A DNA stretch of 64,000 nt from Ricordea florida (lineage: Eukaryota; Cnidaria; Anthozoa; Corallimorpharia; Ricordeidae), in the NCBI GenBank assembly GCA_949710005.1, contig OX453275.1:10909019-10973018 (forward strand), written 5' to 3'. The first letter of the stretch is position 1. Each line of letters opens with the position of its first letter. This document shows, one piece after another, positions 53,762-63,850 of the stretch. A program made the position numbers and the translations under genes. Below the pieces are notes generated by a model, which saw only the letters and a list, made by a program, of their open reading frames with translations, did not search any database and had not been told where the DNA came from.

Positions 53762-54781
53762 ATGGAGGGAACTGAACTTTCACAAATGGTTTTAGAGAAT
53801 TCAAACTGTACACACCCGACGTACTTCTGTACTAAGCCTCTGGATGTGGCATTTCTGAGCGCGTATATTGTTCTTGGAATCGCGATTTTCTTTGGAAACA
53901 CGCTTTGCACCGTCGTGTTTTTATCAACGTCTCAGCTTCGCAGCTGTCACATGAACTTGTTTTTGGTTAGTCTAAGCGTAGCGGAGATACTGAGCTCTCT
54001 TTTTGTTATTCCAGGTTACTGCACCTTCTGTACAAGCTGCTCCAAGGACTATTTCTTGGACGTCTTGGGCAGAGAACAATGTCGAATCCTCGACGCTGTT
54101 AAGGACTTTGTGTGGTTGTCTTCGATCTTAAGCCTTATAGGAATCACTTATGACAGGTACATAGCAGTCATTCAACCACTTCGTTATAGATGGAAGATAA
54201 CCAACAGAAAAGTCGTGGAAATTCTACTAGCAGTATGGATACTACCCATACCTGTTGCTTTCATTAAACCAATCATAAATGCCACAGAAGTGAACTTCCT
54301 GTCTGAGAATTCCTACTCCGAAGGTGTTTACGATATAAGCGTGGTTTTGTGCTTCGTTATCTCTCCAATGGTCATCTTATTTGTCGTGAACGTTATGATA
54401 ACAAGAGCGATCAGACGACAACTTCAAAAAGTGAACACAGAAAGGAGGGAAAATGAAGTGAGCACTCGCCGAGAAAATCGCCACAAAACCATTGCATGCT
54501 CAATGCTAGTTTTGGTTTTTTTAGTTTGCTGGTTACCAAGATGTCTTCTGAATTGTCTTTACTTGTTGAAGTTTCAAGACAAGAGGATGCTGAAGCTTCT
54601 TGAAAAGATATCTTTGTTGTTTATTTTCCTTCAGTCAATGGTTAATCCTTTCTTTTATTCGTTCTACAGAAGAGACTTTCGTCAAGCGGCCATGCGATTA
54701 CTGCAAAAATCAAATTCTGCCGTTGCAAATAATCGACAAAATGGAAATGCATTCAAGGTTGCATGGAACAGATACTTTTAG
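53762..54781 (+). CDS. Class A (rhodopsin-like) orphan GPCR 4
   Basis: 339 residues from the ATG at 53762, single exon. GNTLCTVVFLS in TM1, LVSLSVAEILSS in TM2 (Glu instead of the usual Asp), TYDRYIAVIQPLRY (canonical DRY), CWLPRCLLNC in TM6, NPFFYSFYRRDFRQAAMRLL in TM7/helix 8. Extra Cys pair CTFCTSC in loop 1 and TM3 Cys in REQCRIL; no Cys in loop 2. The most divergent of the four. A tail of about 25 residues follows helix 8. AATAAA at 55282-55287 could be its poly(A) signal. Ligand unknown. Confidence 0.92.
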   Translation: MEGTELSQMVLENSNCTHPTYFCTKPLDVAFLSAYIVLGIAIFFGNTLCTVVFLSTSQLRSCHMNLFLVSLSVAEILSSLFVIPGYCTFCTSCSKDYFLDVLGREQCRILDAVKDFVWLSSILSLIGITYDRYIAVIQPLRYRWKITNRKVVEILLAVWILPIPVAFIKPIINATEVNFLSENSYSEGVYDISVVLCFVISPMVILFVVNVMITRAIRRQLQKVNTERRENEVSTRRENRHKTIACSMLVLVFLVCWLPRCLLNCLYLLKFQDKRMLKLLEKISLLFIFLQSMVNPFFYSFYRRDFRQAAMRLLQKSNSAVANNRQNGNAFKVAWNRYF

Positions 54782-55724
54782 CGAAAAACGTGGCAGTTAT
54801 CTAAATGGACAAGGACAAGCCATGGATGCAGCCGCTAAACTAAACTGGAAAATGATTTTCCATGAAATGCAAGTTGAATCCTGCTAGCTAGATGCGACTA
54901 GAACACTGTTCAACGCTATATCATAATTAAACATGACAAATGCCTTACGCCCTTGTTAAACGCTTAACAATTTGATTTCTAATTTTTCCATGCCATCGGA
55001 TCTATTTTGACATCAATATATTCAGGGCAGAGTACAAAGTTGTGAGCACTTCAGTTAAAAGTCAGACCACAGAGAGATATATACAGTGACTGCAACAGAT
55101 TCTGTAACTAAAAAGACCACTACAATTTATCGGTAGGGCAAACATCAAGTAGAAATAATTGCATTTCCAGCTGGGTTAAGAAAATTACCCAAAACCTCAT
55201 CGACGGTATGCCTAGGATTTGTTAGCTGTATAGCGTATCACGCTTACTAACAAAGCTTTCTTGCTATCAAGTTGTAAACTGAATAAAGAGTCAAAGTAAT
55301 TTTGTAAAAGTAACAAAAGGTTGTGTTACTGTACTCGTTTGACCAATTCTACCAACTGTTTTGATTGAATATGCCAAATGTTTGCTTTTCATGAAAACTG
55401 TCAAATTTCGAAAATAGAGAAGCCGTAGGGTGTTTGGTAAACCTTATGATCTCCAAACAGAGGTTTTAGTCAACCATCTCTAAAAATACCACCTTTAGTG
55501 CAGGTGGTCGCTTAAATACGAGAAAAGCAAGACAAACCACAAATTATTACTGCTGCCTTATAAATTAAATTGACGCAAATATAGTAAGCCCCCTTGAAAA
55601 AATTCCTTGTAATCACATTTTCTGCGAGGAGGACGAAATGTCTTGTCCATGGCTTACTACGATTTAAGGCACCAGTGTTCTTAGGTGCTCTTACCATAAA
55701 CGGTTTGAATTTTTCAATGCCATG
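54782..55724. other. Probable 3' UTR of GPCR 4 and spacer
   Basis: No coding signal. AATAAA at 55282-55287. Confidence 0.45.
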
Positions 55725-56112
55725 TGACTGCCGACCGGTTAGCTTGTTCCGGAGGTCGTTGGTTCGAACCTCGGTCGGACCATTACTCAGGGTCTTTAAA
55801 TAACTGAGGGGAAAGTGCTGCCTTTTTAATGACATCTGTTAATAGTTAGACTTGCGAGTCTTCTCGGCTAAGGACGATAAACCGTAGACCCCGTCTTGTA
55901 AACCTTGTTCGTAATTATCTCGTGGGACGTTAAAGAACCCTGACACTGTTCGCAAAGAGTAGGGAAAGTAGTTCCAGGTGTTGTGGTCTGACTCTTGCAA
56001 AAATGTAATTTCATGTCTTCCGTTGTGGTTGTGTTATCACGGCGCATTTGATTATATACATATAGAATTTGCGCCTTATAAATTGTGAATTCACTTCATT
56101 CATTCATTCATG
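55725..56112 (+). repeat. tRNA-derived SINE copy 2
   Basis: The head has GACCGGTTAGCTTG and the B box GGTTCGAACCTC. The body has AGTCTTCTCGGCTAAGGACG and GGGACGTTAAAGAACCC, shared with the copy at 45265-45546. It ends in a (CATT)n tail at 56097-56111. Confidence 0.75.
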
Positions 56113-57380
56113 CTCTAGCTCGGCGTATTCTTCTAGTTACGTGAAATATCTGCCAGCGCCATCTTGTAAACTAATGTCTATACTTTGTGGTGTTTGAATA
56201 AGTAATGCGTGGTCGTTTACGAGAAACACGAAACAAAATAATTTGTCAAAGTTTAGGCCTCGAAAGTGGTCGCGGTCGCTTAAGGAATTTGACAAGTTAT
56301 CGCTTAAGAGAGAGGTTTTGAAATTTGTTTGACTGAGAAGCAAAACGATTCCCTTTATGGAAGCAGTCGACTAATAGAGCGGTAGAAGAGATCGAGACTT
56401 GACTGTGTTAACTATACCACACCGAGTCTCACAGGCGGATCCTACTTTTACGAATTGGACATCATTACTTTGGCTATGCACGGTCAGCATTAAGGGAAAT
56501 TCCTTAATCCCGAGTATACGACATCACTTTGTTATAGAAAGGACCTCGTTTTAATTTACTTCAGGGAACTTCTGTGGGTTTTTTATTAGCTACAGAATTT
56601 TTGTAAAAGCTACAATTTTCAAAGAGCATCAATTCCAATAATAATGATAATAATAATAATAAAATGATAGTAACGATAATAATAAAGGCAAAGACAACAA
56701 TAGAAATTACATTATTAATAGACCCTTATGCTATTTTGGTTGGTAATAATGATAATAGAAATAACGCTAAAATGATTTAATATATTATAATAATATAATA
56801 GTAATCGACTCGTGTATACTTCGACCTCCATTTTGAACAAGCTCGTCCACCTAAAGATACAATAAAGTTAAAAATGACGTCACACATGGCCAAACTAGCC
56901 CACGATCATTAAGAACATGAGAAATAAGAAAAGCAATGAGAAACAGTTAAGCAAAATGATTTAGCCTCGGATAGTTTTCCAATAAACTGTTTATATATAG
57001 TGAATTTTAAGGCGAAGCCCGTTCAAGGGACAAGAAAAAGTGTCCGTTATAATGAAGGTTTCTTACATAATAACTTCAATTATTAACTTAATCCTCTATT
57101 ATAGCATACACATGGGACGCTGGAAGGTTAAACGAACATTGCACCTTCCGCTCATAATCGTCCCCGTTGGGCCGGTTACATCCCACTTACCATCTATAGG
57201 GTTTTGGCCGACGGGCTTGTGGCCTGGTCGCTTTCCTCTTGAGGGGTGAACTGGGTAGAGTCCATTGCACTCCAGGCTCTACCAGGAATCACATGTCGCT
57301 CTGCATTACACTCACCCGTCATTACACTAATAGACTCGGGCAGAGGGCGCCTCAAATAAAAAAAAAAAACGCATGGTAGG
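56113..57380. other. Intergenic, no gene seen
   Basis: AT-rich spacer with an imperfect ATAATAATGATA run at 56636-56700 and CTTGTGGCCTGGTCGC-like sequence near 57220. Confidence 0.5.
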
Positions 57381-57545
57381 AGCAAGGTTGGCGCAGTGGT
57401 GAGAACATACGCCTACAACCTCTGGGACCCAGGTTCAATTCCCGCAGTCCCATATGGGTTGATGTCGTTGTTGGTTTTCTCCTTGCTCCGAGGGTTTTCC
57501 TCCGAGTTCTCCAGTTTTCTTCCCTCAATAAAAAACTCAAAACCC
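57381..57545 (+). repeat. Second-type tRNA-derived SINE
   Basis: A-box-like TTGGCGCAGTGGTGAGAA and B-box-like CCCAGGTTCAATTCCCG are spaced as in tRNA. The body GGTTTTCTCCTTGCTCCGAG and TTCCTCCGAGTTCTCC follows. Its A box resembles that of a relic near 10225-10297. Confidence 0.6.
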
Positions 57546-58273
57546 AACTCGACCAGGAAACAGTGGAGAAAGAGCCACCCTGTAGATGTGCCACAGCAGA
57601 AACCTATTTATTTATTATCATTTATTATTTACACGTCAATAACGCAACATTTGAAACGTCTCAAATGAAAGCAAAACATAAAACACCGATAATGCAAGTG
57701 AAAGTTTTTTTTTTTTTATCTTACAAAATTCCGATCCTCTTGCAAATGTATTCATTTCCATTCGCCTCTAATCAGAATTAATTAATTAAACCTTCACTAA
57801 ACGTTTCATAGCGATACAGTTGTTCTTTCGCAAAAAGAACTATTCAGTTGTCTTACTGAGCGGAAAAGTCAGTGACGGTTGTTTGCTTTGACTAGTTGAA
57901 TTTTATTTTCTCAGCCAAACGGCCTGCACTTCAGATACAACTCGTGCAAGTGTGCTGGTCAACCTTAATTACTCTTTGTGTCTCGTCAGATACATACTAG
58001 TTATGCAATGCTTTCGATTAAACCCGAGAATATCCTGCTCGTCACTATATATTTTTTGGGTATACACTCTCGCCTTTGCATAGCTATTTTATACCATGCC
58101 ATAGAAAATACAAAAACCAGGTGAAAGAAACTGCCGAGAATCGCAACGCACGATGGGAAGGTTGGATGTGATACCTTTGAACTGAACCGATTGTTGGGAA
58201 GGTTCGGTGGAACACCGACGATTATACAACGGCTTTCCTGCACTCTGATTGGCTGTATTTTTCTTTGGCATGG

Positions 58274-58858
58274 TATAAATAGTGCGATCATTAAGCATCG
58301 AGGTTGCTTGATCCAGGGACTTCACACTAGACTCTGCTGCACTGATAATTTCCTCCAATACTATCATTGCTGTTTTCAAGCTCGTTATCTTCTTTATCTG
58401 CTGCTGAGAGATTTAAAAAGAACTGTTCTTTCCAGCAGTTCTCGTTTAGTTGTGTGCGAGTAGGAAGAAAAGCATCTGCACGTGCGACCTCCCGAGCTGA
58501 GACTACCTCTGCTGTACTATTTACCGTTTTATCCAGTTAGCCATTCACTGTCTCCAAGTCAGGTCTAAGTCAGGTCCAAGTCAATTCTAAGTCTTTAATG
58601 TTGATTTGTTTCTATTTTCTCTTTTCGTTAATGCCGTTACTTATAGTTTCTTCTTTTTTTTTCTTAATATTGTTATATCTATTTTCTTTAACGTTGCTAT
58701 ATACACATCTTTTGTTGTTGTACATATAGTTTCTGTTTGCTTGTTTGTTTGTTCGTTTGTTTCTTTTTAAACATCCAGTAAAAAATTGAGTAGCCCGCCT
58801 AGAATAGCTATGCTAATTGCGGGCTACCATGGTCTCTGTAATGGTTTTTTAAAATAAA
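58274..58858 (+). other. Candidate solo LTR or short transcription unit
   Basis: A clear TATA box (TATAAATA, 58274-58281) and a poly(A) signal (AATAAA, 58853-58858) are 580 bp apart with no coding frame between. Just before the signal lies a 9-bp-stem hairpin GTAGCCCGC / GCGGGCTAC. A (GTT)n run follows. A solo LTR would explain this; ends and target duplication are not clear. Confidence 0.4.
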
Positions 58859-58863
58859 GTGCG

Positions 58864-58864
<1 letters not shown>

Positions 58865-58902
<38 letters not shown>
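58865..58902. repeat. (GTT)n microsatellite
   Basis: About 12 GTT units directly after an AATAAA signal. Confidence 0.9.
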
Positions 58903-58904
<2 letters not shown>

Positions 58905-59239
58905 GTCAGATTCCAGGGCAGCAAATGGATCGATTTTACCCTATTCATTTCCAGTTGGTCAAAATGTCGCAATGTGGCAAAGTCTTGTCACATACGACAT
59001 CCGGACGGATATTTTCTTATCGTACTGTATGAGATCTAGAGCAGCCATTAGCTCAATCGTGTGACGAAAGATTGTAGCCAGACTTTCCGTTGGAACGGGG
59101 TTGATTTCGTATTTTATACTACTACATGAGAAATTTCTGTAATTTGATTGGCTAAGAGCAGTGGTATTTCTGCTTAATTTGAAATACCTACATGTGAAAA
59201 TTACAAACCTTTTGCGAGTAGTAGTATAAACAAATAATA

Positions 59240-59278
<39 letters not shown>

Positions 59279-59390
59279 AGATATTTCACAATTGTCTCAA
59301 ATTTCACTCGCCTAAGGGCTCTTGAAATTACGTACAACAATTTTGAAATATCCCTCGTGGTATTTATACCAAATATCACTACAAACCATG
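59240..59390. repeat. Inverted repeat GATATTTGG-ATAAATACCA
   Basis: GATATTTGGCATAAATACCA near 59258 is inverted as TGGTATTTATACCAAATATC near 59358-59377. Arms continue through CTCGAGATATTTCACAATTG and ACAATTTTGAAATATCC. MITE-like. Confidence 0.6.
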
Positions 59391-60474
59391 CTATTACCTA
59401 TACAAATTTTGCTGTTCGGGCAATAAAAAAAGTGTCCGTTGCACATTACATCGGAAGTCCGTTAAAACGGAGTCTTTTTAACAGAAAATGTACAACCTTT
59501 CCACCGAGACTTATGGGGTGTCTGTTAGTTGGGGTTCCACTGTAATCCTTAAATAGTAACAATGAAAATATAAGATCGCGTAGAGAGAAAAAAGTATTTT
59601 CTGCAAATCTAAATCAAGTGAAATAGAAAAACATAAAAATCCTCAAAATGCCAAAGTACCTGTTATGTAAGACCCATTTTTGGAAAACTTCTTCCCCACC
59701 TTGGTGGAATTTTCGGAAATATGTTCATTTTCCGCCATTTTGTGGAACTCTTTTAATGAAATTTTCTGAAAAATTTATTTTAAAGAGATCCGTCCTTAGA
59801 ATCTTCAAAAAACGAGAGATCGGAAAGCAAAGTCACTTCATGGCTTCAAGCAAGAAATGTTGAATTTAAGATAAAGTTATCTTTCCTTGGAGGATTACTT
59901 GGATTCTTGTTCCTGGATATATACGTCAAACAAATTATTGAATTATTTAACGACCAATTTTACGTGTCACCAATGGATTTGGTTTTGACATTTTCCTAGG
60001 ACTGTTTGACAACATTCCAGTTCTTATGCTCCAGGTACAAGCCAGCGGGCTTATTAAAAGGTTAGGTTTACCTGCTTTTTCGCGTCTTGTGACAATTTTT
60101 AAGTGCAAAGTTGCAGTGGTAATTTATGTTCCTCATTATCTTTCAAACCGACGCATGATTTATTCGTGACAACTGTTCGATTTTTCCGCTTTTCAAATGA
60201 AATACGCTGTTAGTAACAGCACTCTTTATCCACAAGTCGGTGGTAAAAGTGAAATAGCTTCCAAGATGTCCGAAACACCCTAAATAATATAGAACATTTT
60301 CTTATGTTCAAAAGGCATGCGTTTCCAACTGTTTGTGGAAGACTAATAGCCCGATTGCATCGGGAATTATCACATGTTTACAGGGCTAAAATTCTGTCGA
60401 AAGTTGTGGAAGACAGTTCAGGAAAACATCCGCGTTTAGTGCAATAAGTATCGGTAATCAAATGGCTTCGAGTA

Positions 60475-60777
60475 CTATTTGTATAGGTAATCACATGATT
60501 TGTCTCGTGCAATTTGGGATAAATCAGCACGAGTAAATTTTTCAAAGGCTAACCAAATTTGTAGTCTTTGAAAAATTTACGAGTGCTGATTTATCCCAAA
60601 TTGCACGAGACAAATCATGTGATTACTTGTTAATAATATACATGCAAAAATTTAATTTCAACTTTCTGCACTAAATTTCAACTTTTTGCACTCAATTTCA
60701 ATTTTCTGCACTGTTTGGGATTAATTGACATGTTCTCAGCCAATGAGCATGCTGAAATTTTTGCATGTATATTATTA
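60475..60777. mobile_element. Palindromic MITE copy 2
   Basis: Same family as 46387-46660: inverted arms with AATTTGGGATAAATCAGCAC, tail AATATACATGCAAAAATTT, and an extra TTTCAACTTTTTGCACT unit. Confidence 0.75.
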
Positions 60778-60901
60778 GGAATAAAAGAGCACAGGTGAAT
60801 TTCTACGAGTCCGTAGGGCGATCACAATTTGTTGGCTTTGGAAAATTTACGAGTGCCTCGTTAAACAAAATTGCACTGGAAATCATTATTATTACTTGTT
60901 A

Positions 60902-61197
60902 GGGACGGACCATTAGAAAAGTGATGGGGGGGGGGGGGGGTATGGGGAAAAAAACAAAAAAAAATTCATGCAAGGTAAAATGCCAAAAAAAAAAATCATA
61001 CAAAGAAGAAGGTAAAAAAAAAATTCATGCAGAAGGAAGGTCCAATTGTGACTTTTTCACACGTAGTAAAAAAAAATTCGGGCAGAGAGGTTCACCTGAA
61101 AAAAAAATTCCTGCAAAAGCAGTGAACGAAAAAAAAATTCGTGCAAGCTGAAAATTCCCCACCCCCCCCCCCCCATCACTTTTCTATGGTCCGTCCC
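60902..61197. mobile_element. Tourist/Harbinger-like MITE with G-tract ends, copy 2
   Basis: Same family as 46863-47132 in reverse orientation. TIR GGGACGGACCATTAGAAAAG then TGATGGGGGGG. TTA is duplicated (60899-60901, 61198-61200). The interior shows A-tract units, AAAAAAAA followed by TTCATGCA or TTCGTGCA, at fairly regular spacing. Confidence 0.82.
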
Positions 61198-61289
61198 TTA
61201 CTTTAATTTGAAATTTCTGCACTCAATTTCAAATAGTCCTTATTCGTATTCCCGGACGGCCTTGGGCGAGTGCACGATGTCGAGGCTCA

Positions 61290-62340
61290 TGCGGGGGATT
61301 TGGGTTTTCTAATAAGGCTGCCATAGAAGCTGCAGAGAATGAAGTTCAAAAATGGAAAGTTCCTGAGTTGAAATCGTATTTACAGAGCCGTGGAATAACC
61401 GCTTCGCAAAAGAGAAAAGAGGAACTGGTAGAATTGGTGGAGAAAGCTCGCGATCTTTCACTAGAACCGATCGACGATAGGGAGAAACCGGAGGATGTGA
61501 TAGTCAACAAGTTGCAGACTACGCAAGGTTCGCTCCCCTGTCCCAACACGTTACACTCCGACTGGACTTCTGACTTTTCTGATTTTCCGAACTTCACATA
61601 CGGTGACATGTATGCTTACTTAATCAACAAGGAGGGCTATGATCATGAGTCCCTCAAGGCATACAAGTGCTTACTTAATCAACAAGGAGGGCTATGATCA
61701 TGAGTCCCTCAAGGCATACAAGTCGTTCGAAGGCTTCCGCCTGTTTTGGGATGGCCATGTCTTAAAATTGATGAACAACAAGAACTTGTTTAGTGGATAC
61801 CACTACGTGAAATTTGGAGTAAAGCCAACGGAACGAGAGAAAACGCAAATTGGACAGAAACCAACTTATGATGGATGGATAATAATTCTGTCAGATGGAT
61901 TAGTTTACACAGCGCATTGTCCTTGTACAGGAGAGTGAGTTCATGGATTTTTGACAGTAAGGTAATATTTGGCAATATACAAAATAATAATTTGCAGCTT
62001 TGTGAGATTTTGTACTTCATTTCCAAATTGTTGAGTACATCTGAATTATGTGAAGTCTATGGCTTTCAGAATAATTTAATTTTATTTAATATTTAAAACT
62101 TTGACTTTGCTAATCAAAATATTTCTGTTGAAACTTTTCCTAATTCCTGATTTCTTGATCAGGGCTGATGGTGCTTGCCGGCACATTGGTGCCTCGCTTA
62201 TTGACCTTGAAGCAACACTAAGAGAAAATGTTGTAATAACCTGCACTGGGAGGAAATGTACTTGGAAACAAAGGAAGAGGACTCATGAGGGCATGACACA
62301 AGCATTAGACATGGATTTTACTAAACCCACAAAGAGTGGA
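61290..62340 (+). pseudogene. SAP and SWIM zinc-finger protein of ISL2EU-like element, broken
   Basis: Exon 1 (to 61934) has a SAP domain, VPELKSYLQSRGITASQKRK then EELVELVEKA, for DNA binding. It is followed by GYDHESLKAYKSFEGFRLFW and KPTYDGWIIILSDGLVYTAH. A GT-AG intron (61935-62162) joins CPCTGE to ADGACRHIGASLIDLE, making a SWIM finger C-x-C-x8-C-x-H. After ENVVITCTGRKCTWKQRKR and HEGMTQALDMDFTKPTKSG the sequence runs into the antisense of the transposase gene. Lesions: a 55-bp tandem duplication at 61613-61722 shifts the frame, the N-terminus has no clean start, and the expected nuclease domain is absent. Confidence 0.72.
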
Positions 62341-63681
62341 CTTCTCTATGAAGAACTCTGTACAGTCAATAATTACACGGGTCCGAGGATACTTACTAAA
62401 CCTCTTGGGCATGTGCTTTTGAATTTGAACCTTTACAGGCCATATTATAAGAACTTCCTTAAATACATGATACAGAAGATTAATCCAAGTGGTGAAAATC
62501 TTGGAAACTGAACTTTGAGAAATTGCAAAAATGTCAGCCAGGTGACTCTGTAGCAGTCCAAGCCTGAGTCTCACAAGTACCATTACAAATTCAGCAAATA
62601 ATGACATCTGCCTCTTTCGTCCAGGCTTGCCAACATGTTCATCTTCCTGTGAAGTAAGAATGTGCAGAGTTGAGTTGATGAGGCAAACATTCCTATGCAA
62701 TAATCTTATAATTTTTAGAATTAGAATGTTGTATTACCATTAATATCAAAACTGAAACATTTTATGCCATAATTTTCAATGTTTGAGACCAACTAAAAGG
62801 AAATATTAATAACAAGACTGCTGTACAAGAACGTTATTAATGTTAAAATAAATGAAATTAAGATACCTGATATGTTTCCCTCTGTCCCTTTTAATTGTTG
62901 TCCCAATATTTCATTGTATTTGCAAGAGGTTTAAGAAAGGAGAACAACATCATAAGACAGGCATAGGAGGGAAGTCCAGTGTAGAAACATACAGACTTGC
63001 TGCTTTTCAGCACGTCATCTATAAACATTTCTCTCTTCACTTCTGGTTTATTTTCCAGTTTAGCCTTGGCTGCTTCCATGCAGCCGATATCTTCACAAGT
63101 AAGGTCGGTTTGGATACACTTGTCTACAAGGGACCTTGGATCAGGTGCCTGTTCAGTTTTCATCTCACTCTCCTCAGATAAAATAAAATCCATGTCGCTC
63201 GAACACGCAGTTACCTGGAGTTGTGATGACAGGCCCTCTGGTTCTTGGTTTTCCTTGTTCTTGTTGCTTTACCTACTTTTTCCCTTGGTGCAGTCTTGGT
63301 TTTGTTTTGTAAACAATTCAAAGCTCCTCGTCTTCTTTCCTCTGGATCTGTTCGCTTCCGTTGGGTTTTGGGCTGCAAATGAGTCGGAAAACTGAAAATT
63401 GTTGGGACCGGATTAAGCTTTGTGGGTCCTAATCCACCTTCCAAGTGTGCTGAACAAATTCGTGTATGTCTTGTGACATTAAAACTGCTCAAACGACAAG
63501 CAGCTCTCCACCTTTTTCTTCTCTCGCTTTCATTCATTTCGGGTGCGTAAGTCTTCTTTCGGTCGTCCATAGGAAAAGCGTGAAATGTTATTTCCTTGAG
63601 TTCTGGATATTTCAGACGGTTTTTTTTTTGTTTTTCAGTGCTGTTGGAGCACGCATAAGCGCAGCAATTATGTTTAGCCAT
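62337..63681 (-). pseudogene. THAP-domain DDE (Tnp_4-type) transposase, broken
   Basis: Starts at the ATG at 63681. The THAP zinc finger reads CCAYACSNSTEK, ITFHAFP, RWRAACRL, CSAHLEGG and NPVPTIF (C2CH layout). A basic linker follows. After a frameshift near 63210 comes CFYTGLPSYACLMMLFSFLK then KYWDNN, where TAA interrupts. A GT-AG intron (62647-62866) leads to GKPGRKRQMSLFAEFVMVLV, SQSSVSKIFTTWINLLYHVF (helix-turn-helix) and PRTRVIIDCTEFFIE with the first catalytic Asp. The frame ends at the junction near 62337; the other two catalytic residues are absent. No active transposase is possible. Confidence 0.8.
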
Positions 63682-63850
63682 TAATTTTCCCCCGCATGAG
63701 CCTCGCTTTCGTGCACTTTCGTGCGAAAAAAATACTCGTCCCAGGCTAGTCCGGGAATACGAATAAGGCCTATTTCTGCACCGTTTAGGATTACTTTGCG
63801 CTCTCAGCCAATCAGCGACTTGAAATCTTTGCATCTATATTATTAGATTT

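Larger units (their letters stand above)
61236..63770. mobile_element. ISL2EU-like DNA transposon (deletion derivative)
   Basis: TIRs start GTCCTTATTCGTATTCCCGG on the left and are inverted on the right (CCGGGAATACGAATAAGGCC). TA lies on both sides (61234-61235, 63771-63772). The contents are a SAP-SWIM gene on the plus strand and a THAP-DDE transposase gene on the minus strand. ISL2EU elements are known to carry a DDE transposase and a YqaJ-nuclease protein. Both genes end at a common junction near 62337, so the YqaJ part and the C-terminal catalytic part are missing. It is inserted inside a copy of the 46387-type palindromic MITE. Confidence 0.82.

Noticed and set aside
35546-54781. Receptors as opsins
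   Set aside because: The retinal-binding Lys six residues before the Asn of NPxxY is not present in any of the four.
58865-58902. CRISPR-like or coding repeat
   Set aside because: It is a plain GTT microsatellite; no spaced repeats of CRISPR type exist anywhere in this eukaryotic window.
62337-62511. C-terminal extension of the SAP-SWIM frame (LLYEELCTVNNYTGPRIL)
   Set aside because: This stretch is the antisense of the transposase exon, so it is read-through after a deletion, not native protein.
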